Positions 7,942-17,273 of a DNA stretch of 64,000 nt are shown here, piece after piece. The notes under the pieces are model-generated. The model saw only the letters and a list, made by a program, of their open reading frames with translations, had not been told where the DNA came from and did no database searches. The first letter of the stretch is position 1. Each line of letters starts with the position of its first letter. Source of the stretch: Stieleria sedimenti (GTDB lineage Bacteria; Planctomycetota; Planctomycetia; Pirellulales; Pirellulaceae); contig NZ_JANZKV010000063.1 of NCBI RefSeq assembly GCF_025060895.1, positions 62,001 through 126,000 of the forward strand. Direction: 5' to 3'. The position numbers and the translations under genes were made by a program.

Positions 7942-10900
7942 ATGAGACACCGAGTCACGAACATCACGTCCGCAACCCTTCTCGTTGTCCTTGCGTTAAG
8001 CGGTGCAGCGGAATGCCCGGCCGAGGACGCGACCCAGTTTGACCCAGCCGCCGCCGCCAATCTACAGGGTGGTTTGATCGTTCAGCTGGGTGGTCAAAAC
8101 ACCGATGCCGCCGCCCGGCTCAGTCGAACGGGGCGTTACCTGATTCACGTGCTGGATGCCGACGCCCAGGTCACCCGGTCTGCGCAGCAGCGATTGCGTG
8201 AGCAAGGGCACTATGGTTTGGCATGGGCGGAGCACGTTCGCGATCCGCGGCGGCTTCCCTACGCCGAAAATGTGGTCAACCTGATCGTCGTTGACGGTTA
8301 CAGTGTCCCCGCTGCGGAACTGCTGCGCGTCTTGACGCCTGGCGGATCGGTCGTGGTTGTCAATGAAGGCTTGTTCGAAGCGATCGATTTGAATGCGCCG
8401 GGGTTTGCATCGGCTCGCCAAGTCGACTCCGCGCGAATCCTGCAGAAACGTTGGCCATCCGAAATGGATATTTGGTCTCACTCGCGACACGATGCCGATG
8501 GGAATGCCGTTTCGCTGGATACCGCCGTCGGACCCCCGCAACGCGTGCGTTGGATTGCCGCCGCGACGTCGGAAGTCGAAGGCATGGTGACCGCCGGCGG
8601 TCGCAACTTTTACGGCGGTGTTTTGGCGCGTGACAGCTTCAACGGGTTACGTCTCTGGCACCGCGACTTGAACAAAGACGGTGTCAACAATCCCGACACG
8701 TTTAGCCTGCCAAGACTCGCCGGCGATGGCTCCCGACCGGTTGCGTCGGATCGGCGACTGTTTGCCAAATTGAAAGACAGGTTGGTGGCGATCGATGCGG
8801 CGACCGGCGAAGTGTCGGTCGAGTTTGCGGAAATGAAGTCGCCCCGAGCGTTTTTGTTTGATGGCGTCCGCGTGATTGCCGCCGATGACAAAACGGTACG
8901 CGCGTTCGACGTTGAAAATGGGGCGGAGCTATGGCGGGTCGAGTCGGCCGAACCGCGTCACGTGGTCGCCGATGGCCAGCGAGTCGCGCTCGTTCAGGGT
9001 CGGATCAAACGTGGCGAAAAAGCGGTCGCGGTTGTGTTGGACGCCGAGTCGGGGGAGACGACCTGGACACGAGATGATTTTTCCTGGCTCGGTGAAACGA
9101 CGCGTACCGTGCTCGCCAAGGGGCTGCTGGTCTTCGAAGTGTCGACGTTGAACGACCACGATGCCGGCAATGGAATTCATGTCGTCTCTGCAGACGCCGG
9201 CGAGCACCGTTGGTCGAAAGAGTATCCGCCGGGGATGAACCATGCACGGCAGGCGCGGGCGATGTTCTTGGACAACGACATCTGGATTCTGCATGGGGGA
9301 AAATCGAACACGACCGACAAAGACAATCTGATTCGATCGAAACCGCAAGTCTCCGCGCTCGATCCCAAGACCGGCGAAGTGCGTGTGAGCTATCCGGCGG
9401 GGCTGGCCCATTGTTTTCCGCCAGTCGCCACGCCCAACTATTTGTTTGCCGGCGAGTTGGACATGACCGACCTGAGTTCCGGCGAAGTCATCGCCAACCG
9501 AATCACGAAGGCGAATTGTTCACGCGACAGCGGTTGGATTCCGGCCAACGGGCTGATCTACACCACGCCCAAGCACTGCACCTGCTGGCCGATGTTACGC
9601 GGATTTGTGGCGATGGCCAAAGCACCCGGTCGTGAGAGTGACGCCAACCGTCCGCTGGCGGAAATCGAATTCGTACTCGAACAGGGGCCGGCGGAGATCG
9701 ACCCGGATGCGGCAGGAACCGGTCCGAACGACTGGCCGCTGTACCGTCACGACCGCTGGCGCAGTTCGAGCACCGGCGGATCGGGTCCCGACGGGTTGAG
9801 TCAAAAGTGGACGGCCGTTTTGTCCGCTGACTTGGTCACCGATGCAAAAATCACCGGGCCGATCATGCACGACTGGAACGAAAATCCGGTCGTCAAAGGC
9901 CCGCTGAGTGCCCCGACGATCGCCGGCGGAACCGCCTTCGTGACGCGGTCCAATGCCCATGAATTGATCGCGGTGGACACTCAATCGGGATCGGTTCGGT
10001 GGAGATTCACCGCCAATGGTCGACTCGATACGCCGCCGGCGATTCACCGCGGGCTGTGCCTGTTCGGGACGGCCGCGGGTTGGGTGTACGCGGTCCGCGC
10101 CGACACCGGCGAACTGGTCTGGCGGATGCGTGCCGCCCCCCATGACGAGCGAATCGTCGCCTACGGTCAAGTCGAATCGCCTTGGCCCGTTCCCGGCGCC
10201 ATCCTGGTCATGGATGGCATCGCGTACTTTGCAGCCGGCCGACAACCCTTGGCCGATGGCGGCATCCTGGTTTTCGCCGTCGATCCGATGACCGGCAAAC
10301 GCCACTGGGTCAAACGCATCGACAGCGTTCCACAAAAAGGTTTCTACGAAAATTCCGGTTTGGAATTTGATCCTTTTGATATCCTGCATGCCGAAGGTGA
10401 CAAGTTGGCGATGTCGCGTTGGATCTTGTCTCTCGATGGCAAGGACGTTGACGTCGACAAGTGGAACGCATTCGCCAAGCTGAACACCGGCAAAGGGGAT
10501 GTTTGGGTTCCGCGCGGCAGTTGGACCTACGGCGCGCGGCATCAACATCGTTTCCGTGGTGAAGCACCACGACGACCGCTGACTGTTTTCAAGGACGACA
10601 AAGTTTTCAGCTCACTCGACGGCAGCACGGACGTGTTCCGCCGCGATTTCAGCGCCGCAGACGTTCAATCCTTCAACAGCAAGTGGATCACCGGATGGGA
10701 AGCGGGCAAGTTGGCGCGAGAAGGTGGAAAACCCTATCGAAACCAACGCGTTTCCACCAACTCGGCCTGGGTTCACGATCCCTTTGCCGATCCAGAGGAG
10801 ATCAAGGAGGAACCCGAATACGGAACTCAACTGCACAACGAGATCTACGCGATGGCGTTGTCCGGCGATGAAAAACTCTACGTCGTGCACCGGGACGGTC

Positions 10901-11043
10901 GTTTAAAAGTCCTGTCGACCGAAACCGGTTACGTCATCAAAGAATCAAAGGTGCCGCCGCCGGCCTGGGACGGACTGGCGATCGCCGATGAACGTCTTTT
11001 TCTGACGACGCAGGACGGAAAACTGATCTGTCTTGGAGACTAG
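7942..11043 (+). CDS. Secreted methyltransferase-like / PQQ propeller fusion
   Basis: ATG at 7942 is chosen because a signal peptide follows at once (MRHRVTNITSATLLVVLAL, cleavage near residue 26), giving 1033 residues. Residues about 40-150 read like a degenerate class-I methyltransferase fold: LIVQLGGQNT, YLIHVLDAD, LPYAENVVNLIVVDGY, ELLRVLTPGGSVVVVN. The remainder is a long PQQ/BamB-like propeller with blade signatures such as AAGWVYAVRADTGELVWRM and VDPMTGKRHWVK. A cysteine motif (NCSRDSGW, IPANGL, KHCTCW; nucleotides 9517-9585) is shared with other propellers here. A SAM-type fold on an exported protein is odd because SAM is cytoplasmic, so a non-catalytic role is likely. No substrate can be assigned. 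Confidence 0.85.
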   Translation: MRHRVTNITSATLLVVLALSGAAECPAEDATQFDPAAAANLQGGLIVQLGGQNTDAAARLSRTGRYLIHVLDADAQVTRSAQQRLREQGHYGLAWAEHVRDPRRLPYAENVVNLIVVDGYSVPAAELLRVLTPGGSVVVVNEGLFEAIDLNAPGFASARQVDSARILQKRWPSEMDIWSHSRHDADGNAVSLDTAVGPPQRVRWIAAATSEVEGMVTAGGRNFYGGVLARDSFNGLRLWHRDLNKDGVNNPDTFSLPRLAGDGSRPVASDRRLFAKLKDRLVAIDAATGEVSVEFAEMKSPRAFLFDGVRVIAADDKTVRAFDVENGAELWRVESAEPRHVVADGQRVALVQGRIKRGEKAVAVVLDAESGETTWTRDDFSWLGETTRTVLAKGLLVFEVSTLNDHDAGNGIHVVSADAGEHRWSKEYPPGMNHARQARAMFLDNDIWILHGGKSNTTDKDNLIRSKPQVSALDPKTGEVRVSYPAGLAHCFPPVATPNYLFAGELDMTDLSSGEVIANRITKANCSRDSGWIPANGLIYTTPKHCTCWPMLRGFVAMAKAPGRESDANRPLAEIEFVLEQGPAEIDPDAAGTGPNDWPLYRHDRWRSSSTGGSGPDGLSQKWTAVLSADLVTDAKITGPIMHDWNENPVVKGPLSAPTIAGGTAFVTRSNAHELIAVDTQSGSVRWRFTANGRLDTPPAIHRGLCLFGTAAGWVYAVRADTGELVWRMRAAPHDERIVAYGQVESPWPVPGAILVMDGIAYFAAGRQPLADGGILVFAVDPMTGKRHWVKRIDSVPQKGFYENSGLEFDPFDILHAEGDKLAMSRWILSLDGKDVDVDKWNAFAKLNTGKGDVWVPRGSWTYGARHQHRFRGEAPRRPLTVFKDDKVFSSLDGSTDVFRRDFSAADVQSFNSKWITGWEAGKLAREGGKPYRNQRVSTNSAWVHDPFADPEEIKEEPEYGTQLHNEIYAMALSGDEKLYVVHRDGRLKVLSTETGYVIKESKVPPPAWDGLAIADERLFLTTQDGKLICLGD

Positions 11044-11204
11044 TGCTTCAACCCTAAGATTCAATCTGGACAAAGCACTCCAGCAATTTCACCGGGTTCA
11101 CAATCGAAAACAAGATCCACCGATGGCAGCGTGACCCCACGGATGACAGAGAGCAAAAAATCCGTGGGTCCGCGCTGCTATCCGTGGGCCCAGTATTTAT
11201 TTCA

Positions 11205-12362
11205 TTATTCTGTCTTCATTCCCATCCGCAGCTTCATCGTGAACGCCAACGCCGCGAGTGCCATCACGGCGAGCACCCAGATCTTGCCATCGTCTTGATC
11301 CTCATCGCCCGCCGCTTCGGTCGCGGTTGTCTGCGGTGTCTCGGGTTTCCCGGCAGGAATCGCCAACTCCAGTGGCTCACCCGAGTCCGCCGATTCGACC
11401 ATCACGATTTGATCGCCGAGGGTCTGTTGCCAATCGGTTTTTAAGATCAGGTCGACGCCCGGGTTGAGCGCCTTGACGCTGCAGCTGCACTCGCCAACCA
11501 GATAGCGGCACGCCGCGATGATCGAACCGGCGTCAAAGTCTGCAGCGGGCAGGGGTTCGATCATTCGTCCGCGGCCGAACACCGGAAACACGAACGGGGC
11601 CTCGACCGTTTCGGTCCAGCCATCGACCATCGCGCGAAATGCGAATTCGTTTTCATCGTCGTGTCGAAGTCGCTCGATCGTGAATTTGATTGAGAGCGGG
11701 ATGTCACAGCGCAGCACGTCATCCATCGACGCCGCCGGGTGGTCCTGCAGATACTGCGCGGCCTCTTCTCGTCGAATCACGCCCTCGGGAATGGCGATCG
11801 CGGCGGTCGCGTCCCGGAGTGCAGATTGCAGGTTCGCCCGCAGCGCGTCGTTCTGAGATTCGTCGGGGCCTTCGACCAGGACCCAGACGGCGGACGCACC
11901 GGTTTGGATTTCACGAATGATGTTCTCGCGTAGCGGAGACTCGATCCAGGCGTTCAGATTCGCCGATGTCAGTGCGCCGCTCCAGCAGAGCGCTGGTTGA
12001 CCGTCACGCTCGGGATAAAAGACCTGCAGCAGCGGCGTCTGCTCGGTGCTTTCCAATCCCTCGACCGACCAGAGTTCGGCTTCGGAGAGGGTGGCCAAAT
12101 CGACGACTCGGGTGGTCACGTTGATGCTTGGTCCGGCGAGAGACCGCAGTGCCGCGAGTGCGTCGGCCGCATCGCCGGTCGATTCACCATCGATCAAGGC
12201 CACGATTTCATACGTGTCGGCCGGCCACCGTTCGAGTGCATAGCGAAACACGGGAACCTTGCACGCGTTCGCGGTGTTGGCGAATAACAGGGTGAGGACG
12301 ACGCAGAGAGTGCGTCGATAGAAGGATCGCCTCAAGGCTAGACACCAACGATTGCCGTTCAT
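11205..12362 (-). CDS. Secreted 'CxVPVFRYALERWP' family protein, copy 2
   Basis: This 385-residue paralogue of the protein at 1365-2378 has a signal sequence (about residues 14-33) ending A-N-A just before Cys34 (CKVPVFRYALERWPAD). It conserves NAWIESPLRENI, SAVWVLVEG, FVFPVFGRGR and the CSC motif (GECSCSVKALNPGVDLI). It differs in having an acidic stretch and a C-terminal transmembrane helix (about residues 358-375, IWVLAVMALAALAF), so it may be anchored while copy 1 is not. Its ATG overlaps the TGA of the upstream propeller gene (ATGA, 12359-12362). It is the last gene of a three-gene minus-strand operon. Function is unknown. Confidence 0.88.
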   Translation of the reverse strand: MNGNRWCLALRRSFYRRTLCVVLTLLFANTANACKVPVFRYALERWPADTYEIVALIDGESTGDAADALAALRSLAGPSINVTTRVVDLATLSEAELWSVEGLESTEQTPLLQVFYPERDGQPALCWSGALTSANLNAWIESPLRENIIREIQTGASAVWVLVEGPDESQNDALRANLQSALRDATAAIAIPEGVIRREEAAQYLQDHPAASMDDVLRCDIPLSIKFTIERLRHDDENEFAFRAMVDGWTETVEAPFVFPVFGRGRMIEPLPAADFDAGSIIAACRYLVGECSCSVKALNPGVDLILKTDWQQTLGDQIVMVESADSGEPLELAIPAGKPETPQTTATEAAGDEDQDDGKIWVLAVMALAALAFTMKLRMGMKTE

Positions 12363-13738
12363 CGTTGCGACCCGAAGGCGTAGATGTGGCCGAGTCCGGT
12401 GCTGACGAGCAGTCGGCCGTCGGCGACCGCCAGCCCGTGGGCGACACCGTCAACCTCGGCCGACCATTTCAGCGTGCCGTCGTCGGCGTCATAGGCACGG
12501 ACTTCGTTTTCCAGGCCGACAACGATCGAGTCGGCGGTCTTGATGAACCCGGTCGGGTTTGGGCAATCGACCTCCCACCTCCAAGCTTCCGCTTGTTGCT
12601 TGGTGGCCTTGGCCAATTCCGCTTTCGCGGCCGCCTCGGCTTGTTCGTCAGTCCTCTTCTTGTCGTTGATGATCCCGTTGGCTTTAGTCGCGGCAACCTG
12701 TGCGGCGACATAGCTGGATCGGTTCAGCATCTTGAGTTTTCCCGCGGTCGGAATCCAGGCACGTTCTCCGGCGACCAGGATGCGATTGGTGCCACTGAAG
12801 GTCGCCAGACGCTGTCGGCTGCGCGCATCGGCCAATCGCATTTGATCGCTGGACGATTTTTGGTCTTGCGGGCCGGCCAACAGCATTTCGTCTTCGGTCA
12901 ACACGCAGAACACGCCACCGGCTTCACCGATCGCACCGAGGCGACTGCCGTCGGCCATCTCAAACGCCAACGGCGCCGCCCGGCCTTGGGGCACATAGAT
13001 CCGCTCCGACGACGCCAGCAACGCACCCTGCATCGTGACGCCTTGAACTTCGTTACGGAAGCATCGATCGCCGTCCAAAGCCCCCGTCATGGCGTCGACC
13101 TTGCACAGGTAAGACGCCTTCCACGGAACCAGCGACGCGCCGAACAACGCGGTGCCGTCTTGGACGAGCACACCGGTCCGCACCGGCCACATCGAAATCA
13201 GCTTACGATTGCTCGCCACCTGTTTCCGCTCCGGTGCGGCTTGCCGTTTCCAAATCAATTCGCCGGAGCTCTGGTCACAACAATAGACGAACCCGTCATC
13301 GGAACCGAAGAAGGCCCGTCCATCGGACAAGGTGGGAGGAAATCGGACGGCGGATCCGGTGAAAAACACCCATCGTTCTTTGCCCGTCGCGACGTCCAAC
13401 GCGTGCACGGCATCATCGACCGACGAACCGAAAAAAACTTGGTCGCCATCGACCGTCACGAAAAAGCAGGGGTCGAAGTTGCGCATCGATTGCAGGCCGC
13501 TATTGCCCGAATAGGCGTCCCACTTTGCAGGTCCCGTCCACGCGGTTTGCGGGGGCTGCTGCGAGACACGCACCCAATGCGGTTGCATGGGGAACGTCAG
13601 GCTAGCGTCGGTGACGCCGCTGCGACGGGCGTCGTGACGATACGTCGGCCAGGGTTGGGCGCACGCTTTGGAGCCAACGCCGACAACTTGGCTGCCGATG
13701 CAGCCCAACAAGACGATGACGGTTCGAAGTTGGATCAT
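12359..13738 (-). CDS. PQQ-like beta-propeller protein
   Basis: The ATG at 13738 overlaps the TGA of the upstream gene (ATGA) and precedes a signal peptide (MIQLRTVIVLLGCIG, processed after about residue 27). The frame continues open upstream but that part is Arg-rich shadow sequence. The 459-residue product has PQQ-blade phrases (ALDVATGKERWVFF, CDQSSGELIWKRQ, YDADDGTLKWSAEV) and an Ala/Lys-rich helical insert (about residues 360-395). It begins with PWPTYRHDARRSG, typical of planctomycete PQQ proteins. It lacks the C...CxC motif of the neighbouring propellers. Probably periplasmic; function unknown. Confidence 0.85.
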   Translation of the reverse strand: MIQLRTVIVLLGCIGSQVVGVGSKACAQPWPTYRHDARRSGVTDASLTFPMQPHWVRVSQQPPQTAWTGPAKWDAYSGNSGLQSMRNFDPCFFVTVDGDQVFFGSSVDDAVHALDVATGKERWVFFTGSAVRFPPTLSDGRAFFGSDDGFVYCCDQSSGELIWKRQAAPERKQVASNRKLISMWPVRTGVLVQDGTALFGASLVPWKASYLCKVDAMTGALDGDRCFRNEVQGVTMQGALLASSERIYVPQGRAAPLAFEMADGSRLGAIGEAGGVFCVLTEDEMLLAGPQDQKSSSDQMRLADARSRQRLATFSGTNRILVAGERAWIPTAGKLKMLNRSSYVAAQVAATKANGIINDKKRTDEQAEAAAKAELAKATKQQAEAWRWEVDCPNPTGFIKTADSIVVGLENEVRAYDADDGTLKWSAEVDGVAHGLAVADGRLLVSTGLGHIYAFGSQR

Positions 13739-15858
13739 CGCTCCTCTCCCAACGGCAAGACGGGGGCAAAACCGATCGAAGTTTCCATCCAACCGCCACA
13801 GGAACACCCGCCACCGCCCTCCGGTGAAAACAGCATGCCTTGAGCCGGAATGGTGCTCAGCCAACAACTCGGCCGCAAGCGGGTGAATTCGCTGGGTTTC
13901 TCGTCTTGGAGTGACCATAGCGACAGGGGGCCGGTTCCACCGCGATAGATGATCGAGTTGCCGGCGCCGATCGGTGTCGCACATCCGCGGCGTTTGCCCA
14001 GCGTCCCCGATTTGACCACGCGGCCGTCGTCGGCACTGAGAATATGCGGTTGGACGAAGATCTGTCCGTTCATCAACACCGCGTGTTGGATGTGTGCGCT
14101 GTGATGGTCTTCGGGCCACTGGACGGATTGCTGCCAACGCGGCTTGCCGGATGCGGCATCCAACGCGACGAAGTGAAACTCGTTCTTTCCAGAGGTTTGC
14201 AAGATGAACTGATCGTCGTCGGCGATGCCAAAACTGATCAGCGTTTCATGATCCTGGGCGGGCACCTTTGCTTTCCATCGCTCTTCGCCGCTATCAAGGT
14301 CCAGGCAAACGATGGAGGCCGCGCTCCAGATTTGGCGGTTGAGTAGTTTTCCACTCGACGCTTGTTTCAGCGAGGGATCGTCGACTTCGACAAAGTAAAC
14401 ATGGTTGCCGGAAATGGTGATGGTGGAATGCACGATCGCGTCGGCATCACGCTGCCAATCGATGCTGCCGTATTGCTTGTCGTAGCCCACGATGGCGTTC
14501 CCGCAGACCTTGGCGGTCGCCGCGTCGTCTTTGCCGTCGTACCACGCCGCCTTGTCCCAAAATCCCGAATAACCGCTGCCTGGTTTCATCACGGTTCCGA
14601 CGACGCGATGCTCCGTGACGGCGACGTAGCCCCATTCGCTGTTGCCCTCGTATTCTTCCGGCAGCAACATCGTGCGAATCATTTCTCCGCTGGCGGCGTC
14701 GATCACCCACAAGCGATCTTTCACGGCGGCATAGACGTGCGAATCATCCGCACACCAGTTGCCACAGTCTCGCGGGATGTTGACGCGTCGCAGGTCGGGG
14801 ATTTCGAGCGACCACAGCACGGCGCCGTTGAAGGCATCGAGCGCGATCATGCGGTTCATGCCTTGATGAAACAGTCGGCCGCCGACGGCCAACGGCGCGG
14901 GCATGCGGGGGTTGCGGTCGATGCCAAAATCCGCCCCCGGTCGCCCGATCCATCTCACCTCCAGGTCGGCCGTGTCGTCGACGCCGCCGAGCATTTCGCC
15001 GGAGTACGAGGCGTTGCCGCTGGAGCCGTACTGGTGTCCCCAGGCGGCGAGTTCCGGTGCGGCGCGTCGCCCGAAATGGACGTCGGGGTTGATGGTCTGC
15101 CAAGCGTATTCGTCGTTTTTCGACTCAGCCACTTCATCGCCGCTGCCCAGTTTGATGATCTGTCCCATCGGGGAGAGCAGACCGGCGACATCGTTGACTT
15201 GATTGCCGCGAACAACGACGACGTTGGCGATCGCGTGGGGAACGTCTTGTTTCAGTTGGGCGGTCAGACGAATGCCGTAGGTTCGATCGGCATACCATCG
15301 TTTGCGCAAGCGGTTCAACACGTCTGAATCATCGACCGCGGCGACAACTGTCATCGACGTCCCCGCCGCGATCGCTTCGCACCAAGAAGGGGGTACGTCG
15401 CCCCACACGACCGCGTACCCGCCGGGCTGAACCAGCCGTTTGATCGCCTCCTCGGCTCCGGCGGGGACCTCGGATGTCTCAACCACCGGAGGCGTGTAGT
15501 TCATCCCGCCTTCGAGTTGATAAAACGAGCTAAAGGAACGCTTACCGCCTTGATTCAAGCCGAATCGATACCAGTAGGTTTGGCCCGGGATCAGATCGTC
15601 CACGACGACGCGATGGCTGGTGCCGGAGGATGGCGAAGCGATGACACGTCCCAGTCTTCGGGTTGGTCCAAAGGCGACGGCGGCCGGACCGGCGATCGTC
15701 GTTTCCCAGCGAATTTCGGCCGATGTCGGCGTCAAAAAGCGGACTCCCGGGCGGACGCCGAAGACGATCGGCTCGTCCGGCAGCGTTTCGTCCTGGGCGT
15801 GCGACGACACCGCCAGCCCGATCCAGAACGCGACGATGACCAACAGACGGAGAGGCAT
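13735..15858 (-). CDS. FN3-like / Rossmann-like / PQQ propeller protein
   Basis: First gene of the operon, 707 residues. A signal peptide (MPLRLLVIVAFWIGLAVSSHA) is followed by a fibronectin-III or purple-acid-phosphatase-N-like sandwich (about 28-125, with TSAEIRWETTIAG and LIPGQTYWYRFG). A degenerate Rossmann/methyltransferase-like stretch (about 150-275: GYAVVWGD, MTVVAAVDD, IANVVVVRG, LLSPMGQIIKLG) follows. A PQQ propeller (about 295-655) is next, and the protein ends in a cysteine motif C665...C685-S-C687 (SCWLSTIPAQGM then GGCSCGG). It overlaps the next gene by ATGA. Architecture parallels the 7942-11043 protein. No active site is evident. Confidence 0.85.
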   Translation of the reverse strand: MPLRLLVIVAFWIGLAVSSHAQDETLPDEPIVFGVRPGVRFLTPTSAEIRWETTIAGPAAVAFGPTRRLGRVIASPSSGTSHRVVVDDLIPGQTYWYRFGLNQGGKRSFSSFYQLEGGMNYTPPVVETSEVPAGAEEAIKRLVQPGGYAVVWGDVPPSWCEAIAAGTSMTVVAAVDDSDVLNRLRKRWYADRTYGIRLTAQLKQDVPHAIANVVVVRGNQVNDVAGLLSPMGQIIKLGSGDEVAESKNDEYAWQTINPDVHFGRRAAPELAAWGHQYGSSGNASYSGEMLGGVDDTADLEVRWIGRPGADFGIDRNPRMPAPLAVGGRLFHQGMNRMIALDAFNGAVLWSLEIPDLRRVNIPRDCGNWCADDSHVYAAVKDRLWVIDAASGEMIRTMLLPEEYEGNSEWGYVAVTEHRVVGTVMKPGSGYSGFWDKAAWYDGKDDAATAKVCGNAIVGYDKQYGSIDWQRDADAIVHSTITISGNHVYFVEVDDPSLKQASSGKLLNRQIWSAASIVCLDLDSGEERWKAKVPAQDHETLISFGIADDDQFILQTSGKNEFHFVALDAASGKPRWQQSVQWPEDHHSAHIQHAVLMNGQIFVQPHILSADDGRVVKSGTLGKRRGCATPIGAGNSIIYRGGTGPLSLWSLQDEKPSEFTRLRPSCWLSTIPAQGMLFSPEGGGGCSCGGWMETSIGFAPVLPLGEER

Positions 15859-15963
15859 GATTGCGTTTCACCAAAAAATCGAGACGCGGAAAGGAGACGA
15901 TGGCTTGAGGTTAACCGTGTCGCAGACGGCAGTCATCGGTGGTCGCACCGGTTTTGTAAAGCA

Positions 15964-15982
15964 ACCCTCCTGGCAGGAGGGT
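15964..15982 (-). terminator. GC-rich hairpin after the esterase gene
   Basis: ACCCTCCT-GGC-AGGAGGGT forms a perfect 8-bp stem with a 3-nt loop, lying between the minus-strand esterase stop (16099) and the start of the next minus-strand operon (15858). There is no long U tract, so it may be a terminator or an intergenic repeat. Confidence 0.45.
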
Positions 15983-16046
15983 CGGGCGCAGCGAGGGGAG
16001 GTCGAACGGTGAATCGCCACGGTGGTCGCGGCGAGCCGCGACGATC

Positions 16047-16068
16047 GCAAGCTAGAAACTTACGCCAC
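16047..16068 (+). repeat. 22-bp dispersed repeat, copy 1
   Basis: This copy starts GCAAGCTAGAAACTTACG and ends CCAC. It differs at two positions from the consensus seen at 36116 and 45130 (GCAAGCTGGAAGCTTACG then CCAC). Confidence 0.7.
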
Positions 16069-16098
16069 GGCGCACGTAAGCGGGAAGCAACTCCGCGT

Positions 16099-17001
16099 TT
16101 AGGGCATCAGCTTCATCGTCTTCATCCAGTTGGCCGCTTGCTCGGGCCAGCGGGTGACAGGCTGGTCGGTGACACGGAGCCCGTAACCATGGCCGCCGGT
16201 CGCGTAGACGTGAAGCTCCGCCGGCACGCCGGCTTCTTTCAGCGCGCCGGCCAACGTCAGGCAATTGTGAACCGACACGCGATCATCAAAGGCGTGTGCG
16301 AAAAACATCGGCGGCGTGTCTTGCGTGACCTTGATGTAGTCGTGCAGCTGCGTGGTGCCTTTTTCGACCATGCCCGCTGCGTAGATCAGCATCGCGAAAT
16401 CGGGCCGGATCGAAACCTGGTCGACCTTGTCCACGGCTTCGTATTGACGCTCTTCCTGAAACAGCGCGGTCAAACCGGCGGTTTCGCCGCCGGCGGAGAA
16501 GCCGCAAATGCCGATTCTCGCGGGATCAATTCCCCACTCTTCGGCGCGAGATCGCACCAGACTCATCGCCCGCTGGGCGTCCTGCACGGCCGCGCCCCAA
16601 CGACGATCGGGGTCGCGCGCCGGCACGCGGTACTTCAACACGATGGCGGTCACGCCGATCGAGTTGAGCCACTCGGCGACTTCGGTCCCTTCCAAATCAT
16701 ACGCCAAAATGTGGTGTCCACCGCCCGGACAGATCACGACGGCCGTTCCGTTGCTCTTGTCCGCCGGCGGTTGATACACCGCAATCTGGGGTGTGGAAAC
16801 GTTGCCCAGCTTGATGATCCGCCGTCCCGCGATCAACTTGTCGTCCGGCTTGGTCTGGTCCGCTTCCGCGGGCAACGTTTTGGTTTCGCCCGGTGGCATC
16901 CCCGGCCAAACGTTCAAGACAATCGGATCGCCGGCGGCGACCTGCGGCAGCGATGTAAAAACGGATGCGGAGATCAGTGCGATCACGAAGACGGGTTTCA
17001 T
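16099..17001 (-). CDS. Secreted alpha/beta hydrolase (esterase-like)
   Basis: ATG at 17001 starts a signal peptide (MKPVFVIALISASVF, processed near residue 23). The open frame continues upstream but is Arg-rich and unlikely. The 300-residue protein has the BD-FAE/acetylxylan-esterase-like alpha/beta-hydrolase pattern: oxyanion motif CPGGGHH (91-97), nucleophile elbow GFSAGG with S169, acid D239/D240 in HAFDDRVS, and H271 in TGGHGYGL. It probably removes acyl groups from extracellular polysaccharide. The substrate is not determinable. It stands alone, 240 nt upstream of the PQQ operon. Confidence 0.9.
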   Translation of the reverse strand: MKPVFVIALISASVFTSLPQVAAGDPIVLNVWPGMPPGETKTLPAEADQTKPDDKLIAGRRIIKLGNVSTPQIAVYQPPADKSNGTAVVICPGGGHHILAYDLEGTEVAEWLNSIGVTAIVLKYRVPARDPDRRWGAAVQDAQRAMSLVRSRAEEWGIDPARIGICGFSAGGETAGLTALFQEERQYEAVDKVDQVSIRPDFAMLIYAAGMVEKGTTQLHDYIKVTQDTPPMFFAHAFDDRVSVHNCLTLAGALKEAGVPAELHVYATGGHGYGLRVTDQPVTRWPEQAANWMKTMKLMP

Positions 17002-17088
17002 GTGAGTTTCCGGGGGGGGCGCGAATTGAGCGACCGCCATTCTAGCTTCGGTCGCGGCAGCGTGCTGCCGCACCCGCGTTCCATCAAA

Positions 17089-17110
17089 GTGGGGTAAGCA
17101 TCTTGCTTGC
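17089..17110 (-). repeat. 22-bp dispersed repeat, diverged copy 2
   Basis: The plus strand reads GTGGGGTAAGCATCTTGC then TTGC, matching the reverse complement of the consensus with about four differences. It sits between the divergent esterase and the 17274 gene. Confidence 0.55.
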
Positions 17111-17273
17111 CACCCCCGACGGCTCCGCCGGCGGCCCCCGAGGCGTAGCCTCCGAGACAAGGTTTTCCCAAGATTCACTCGACCGCGCGTCGTGCTGGTA
17201 TCCTGCATTCTAAACAGTGACTCCCAGGTCATCGGTCCTGCCCCGATTCCTCCCCCTTTCGAGATCCACCGTC

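Noticed and set aside
12365-13843. Long plus-strand open frame opposite the PQQ operon (492 codons)
   Set aside because: It lies entirely antisense to genes with signal peptide, family signal and ATGA overlaps; its product is Arg/Gly/His-rich without a recognisable domain, as expected of a GC-rich antisense frame.
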